Assembly: GCA_903835145.1 (NCBI GenBank)
Contig: CAILMA010000672.1
Location: 1-9,033 of the forward strand
Direction of reading: 5' to 3'
Origin: an uncultured Bacteroidota bacterium
GTDB taxonomy: Bacteria; Bacteroidota; Bacteroidia; Chitinophagales; Chitinophagaceae
DNA length: 9,033 nucleotides
How positions within the stretch are numbered: the first letter of the stretch is position 1; every line of letters starts with the position of its first letter. The position numbers and the translations under genes were made by a program. Below the pieces are notes generated by a model. It had not been told where the DNA came from. It was given only the letters and a program-made list of their open reading frames with translations, and ran no database searches. Of the stretch, positions 7,933-9,033 are shown piece after piece.

Positions 7933-8052
7933 ATGGTTGATAATCAAACAAAAACAACAAGAAATGTATAAATATGATTAAATAAGAATGGCATAAATAA
8001 CAAATAATAATAATTACAATTTTTAAAAGACAATTTAGGTATATAAAATGTT

Positions 8053-8102
8053 TATAAGCGGTTATTAACTAAAATTTGTTTTTTCGTTTTTAGTTGCTTA
8101 TA
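8053..8102. repeat. Two-part dyad overlapping a promoter-like sequence
   Basis: TATAAGC (8053-8059) pairs with GCTTATA (8096-8102), and just inside AACTAAAA (8067-8074) pairs with TTTTAGTT (8088-8095). Together they form a 15-bp stem interrupted by a 7-base bulge on the left side only, with a 13-base T-rich loop. The loop contains the -33-like TTTG and the right outer arm overlaps the -7-like element. Confidence 0.5.
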
Positions 8103-8106
8103 TTTG
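8075..8106 (+). promoter_or_regulatory. Candidate promoter for the Ig-like-repeat surface protein gene
   Basis: TTTG (8075-8078), a 20-base spacer and TATATTTG (8099-8106) match the Bacteroidota -33/-7 pattern exactly. Transcription would begin near 8112, giving an unusually long leader of about 250 bases. Such AT-rich sequence produces chance matches, so this is a candidate only. Confidence 0.45.
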
Positions 8107-8362
8107 GAGAACGAATGAAAATCTTAACAGTAAAATAACGTGAAGTTTTTGATTTTGTAACCTAACTACTACCGCCTCTTTTTTGCCATTGAAACATTAC
8201 GAAAGCCTCTATCAACAACACTTAGGATAATTTTTTAATTTAATTATCTTTTAAAAAAAATGAAGAAAAAGTCGCATCCGCATGGTGCTGCTTCTCTTTC
8301 AGTTATGTGTCCATACGTCATCTTTTGTTGAATATATAGTTAAATTTTAAATGTTTATTACT

Positions 8363-9033
8363 ATGAGGAGAATTCTCTTTTTCGTCTTTCTGCTGGTCCT
8401 CGCCACGGGGGTATCAGCAACAACGCGGTACGGTGTCAGCAGCAACAACTCTATCACATCGTCTGTCACCGCATGTACTGGCGCCACAGCCGGTACTATC
8501 AGTTACGTGTACAACACCTGTACCACGACTACAGGTAGTGCGAATACCATGACAGTTAAATGGTATTCGAACACAGCCAATGTGGCGACCACAACGGTTG
8601 CCGGTGGCGTTACCTTGCTTTCCACAACCACAGGAGTTGCCATTGCGACTTCCTCTACGGGAACGAGGACCTATGTACCGGCATCAACTACAGCGGGTAC
8701 ACTATATTATTATTGTGCGCTCAGTTCGTCCACCTCTACCTGCGGTATTGGTACGTCAGGTACGTTAATCAGTCCCACGTGTACAGTAACTATTAACCAG
8801 ACGCCTTCAGCAATAACTGCAGGGGCCACAACAATTTGTAACGGATCGAGTACAACTTTTTCTGATGGTACCAGCGGTAATACCTGGAGCACAACTTCAT
8901 CAAGTATTGCTTCCATAAGCAGTACGACAGGTTCTTCTATTACAGTTTACGGTCTTTCTAACGGTACCGCAACTATCTCTTATACCAGCGCTGCCGGCTG
9001 TTATGCCGTTCAGCCTATTACAGTTACTTCTTC
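8363..9033 (+). CDS. Secreted Ser/Thr-rich Ig-like-repeat surface protein, 3'-truncated by the window edge
   Basis: The frame is open from ATG 8363 to the right edge (223 codons and counting). I chose 8363 because it begins with a clean signal peptide, 'MRRILFFVFLLVLATGVSA', then 'TTRYG'; an in-frame ATG at 8351 would add only four residues. The visible mature part is rich in Thr, Ser and Gly with scattered Cys. A first beta-rich segment has 'VKWYSN' and a 'GTLYYYCALSSS' strand; a second, from about 'INQTPSAITAGATTIC' through 'GNTWSTTSSSIASI' to 'GTATISYTSAAGCY', matches the Ig-like repeats (bacterial Ig/PKD-like style) stacked in large secreted Bacteroidota proteins. Such proteins usually continue for many repeats and end in a type IX secretion C-terminal signal; that end is outside the window. 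It probably reaches the cell surface and may act in adhesion, but neither is shown here. It is preceded by a long AT-rich leader region. Confidence 0.8.
   Translation, partial: MRRILFFVFLLVLATGVSATTRYGVSSNNSITSSVTACTGATAGTISYVYNTCTTTTGSANTMTVKWYSNTANVATTTVAGGVTLLSTTTGVAIATSSTGTRTYVPASTTAGTLYYYCALSSSTSTCGIGTSGTLISPTCTVTINQTPSAITAGATTICNGSSTTFSDGTSGNTWSTTSSSIASISSTTGSSITVYGLSNGTATISYTSAAGCYAVQPITVTS

Larger units (their letters stand above)
7229..8362. other. Long AT-rich intergenic region without a convincing protein gene
   Basis: About 1.1 kb separates the fusion gene from the surface-protein gene, and base composition turns strongly AT-rich from about 7600. The left part holds two weak hairpins after the stop codon (TAAGTG/CACTTA, 7238-7259; TGGCG/CGCCA, 7288-7306, followed by TTTT) that could end the upstream transcript. 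An 85-codon frame at 7351-7608 shows no recognisable motif. Further right are a terminator-like hairpin (7727-7750), a pair of related direct repeats (7691-7709 and 7914-7940), a promoter-like dyad (8053-8106), an AT stem (8226-8248) and a 23-codon frame (8260-8331). No tRNA, rRNA, CRISPR or transposase sequence was seen. Confidence 0.7.

Noticed and set aside
8226..8248. GATAATT/AATTATC inverted repeat followed by TTTT as a terminator
   Set aside because: The stem is entirely AT except its end pair and would be unstable; in sequence this AT-rich such dyads are expected by chance, and no gene ends just before it.
7351..8362. CRISPR array, tRNA or insertion-sequence remnant in the AT-rich spacer
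   Set aside because: There are no regularly spaced repeats of 25-40 bases, no cloverleaf with a CCA end, and no transposase frame or paired terminal inverted repeats with target duplications.
8560..8916. Several short frames on both strands within the surface-protein gene
   Set aside because: They are shadows of the long open frame that starts at 8363 and runs off the right edge, which alone has a signal peptide and a recognisable repeat pattern.

Overview
The window looks like the chromosome of a Bacteroidota bacterium, most likely of the Chitinophagaceae/Chitinophagales type. The grounds are a glycosyltransferase-9-like protein and a carboxypeptidase-regulatory-like secreted protein of styles common in that phylum, a secreted Ser/Thr-rich Ig-like-repeat protein at the right edge, weak or absent Shine-Dalgarno sequences, and several matches to the Bacteroidota promoter pattern (TTG/TTTG, about 17-20 bases, TAnnTTTG). 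No organism name can be assigned from the sequence alone.

Layout. Bases 1-802 (+) are the 3' part of a GT9-like glycosyltransferase gene with a charged, low-complexity tail. Bases 813-1017 hold a 92-93-bp tandem repeat (two full units and a 20-base partial) made of GC-rich hairpins; its first hairpin with a T-run probably terminates the glycosyltransferase gene. Bases 1087-2052 (-) encode an exported, probably lipid-anchored protein with an N-terminal carboxypeptidase-regulatory-like (transthyretin-like) domain. A divergent spacer of about 350 bp carries a good candidate promoter for lon. Bases 2409-4826 (+) are a complete ATP-dependent Lon protease with all catalytic motifs, followed by a strong intrinsic terminator (4858-4894). 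Bases 5000-7228 (+) encode a large membrane protein in which a hydrophobic module of about 190 residues occurs twice, fused to a spermidine-synthase-like Rossmann domain.

Bases 7229-8362 are an AT-rich spacer of about 1.1 kb with no convincing protein gene. It contains a terminator-like hairpin, an imperfect direct repeat whose second copy carries an extra 8 bases forming a perfect inverted repeat, and a promoter-like pair embedded in a long dyad. It leads to a secreted Ig-like-repeat protein that starts at about 8363 and runs off the right edge.

The genes do not form one obvious pathway. Lon is cytoplasmic protein quality control, the fusion protein is an inner-membrane enzyme-like protein of unknown substrate, and the other three concern glycan assembly or the cell envelope and surface. 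Orientation, terminators and spacers suggest mostly single-gene transcription units. I see no CRISPR array, tRNA, rRNA, transposase, phage gene or recognisable defence system. The observations most worth follow-up are the structured spacer upstream of the surface protein, the degenerate putrescine-site motifs of the spermidine-synthase-like fusion, and the hairpin-rich tandem repeat.
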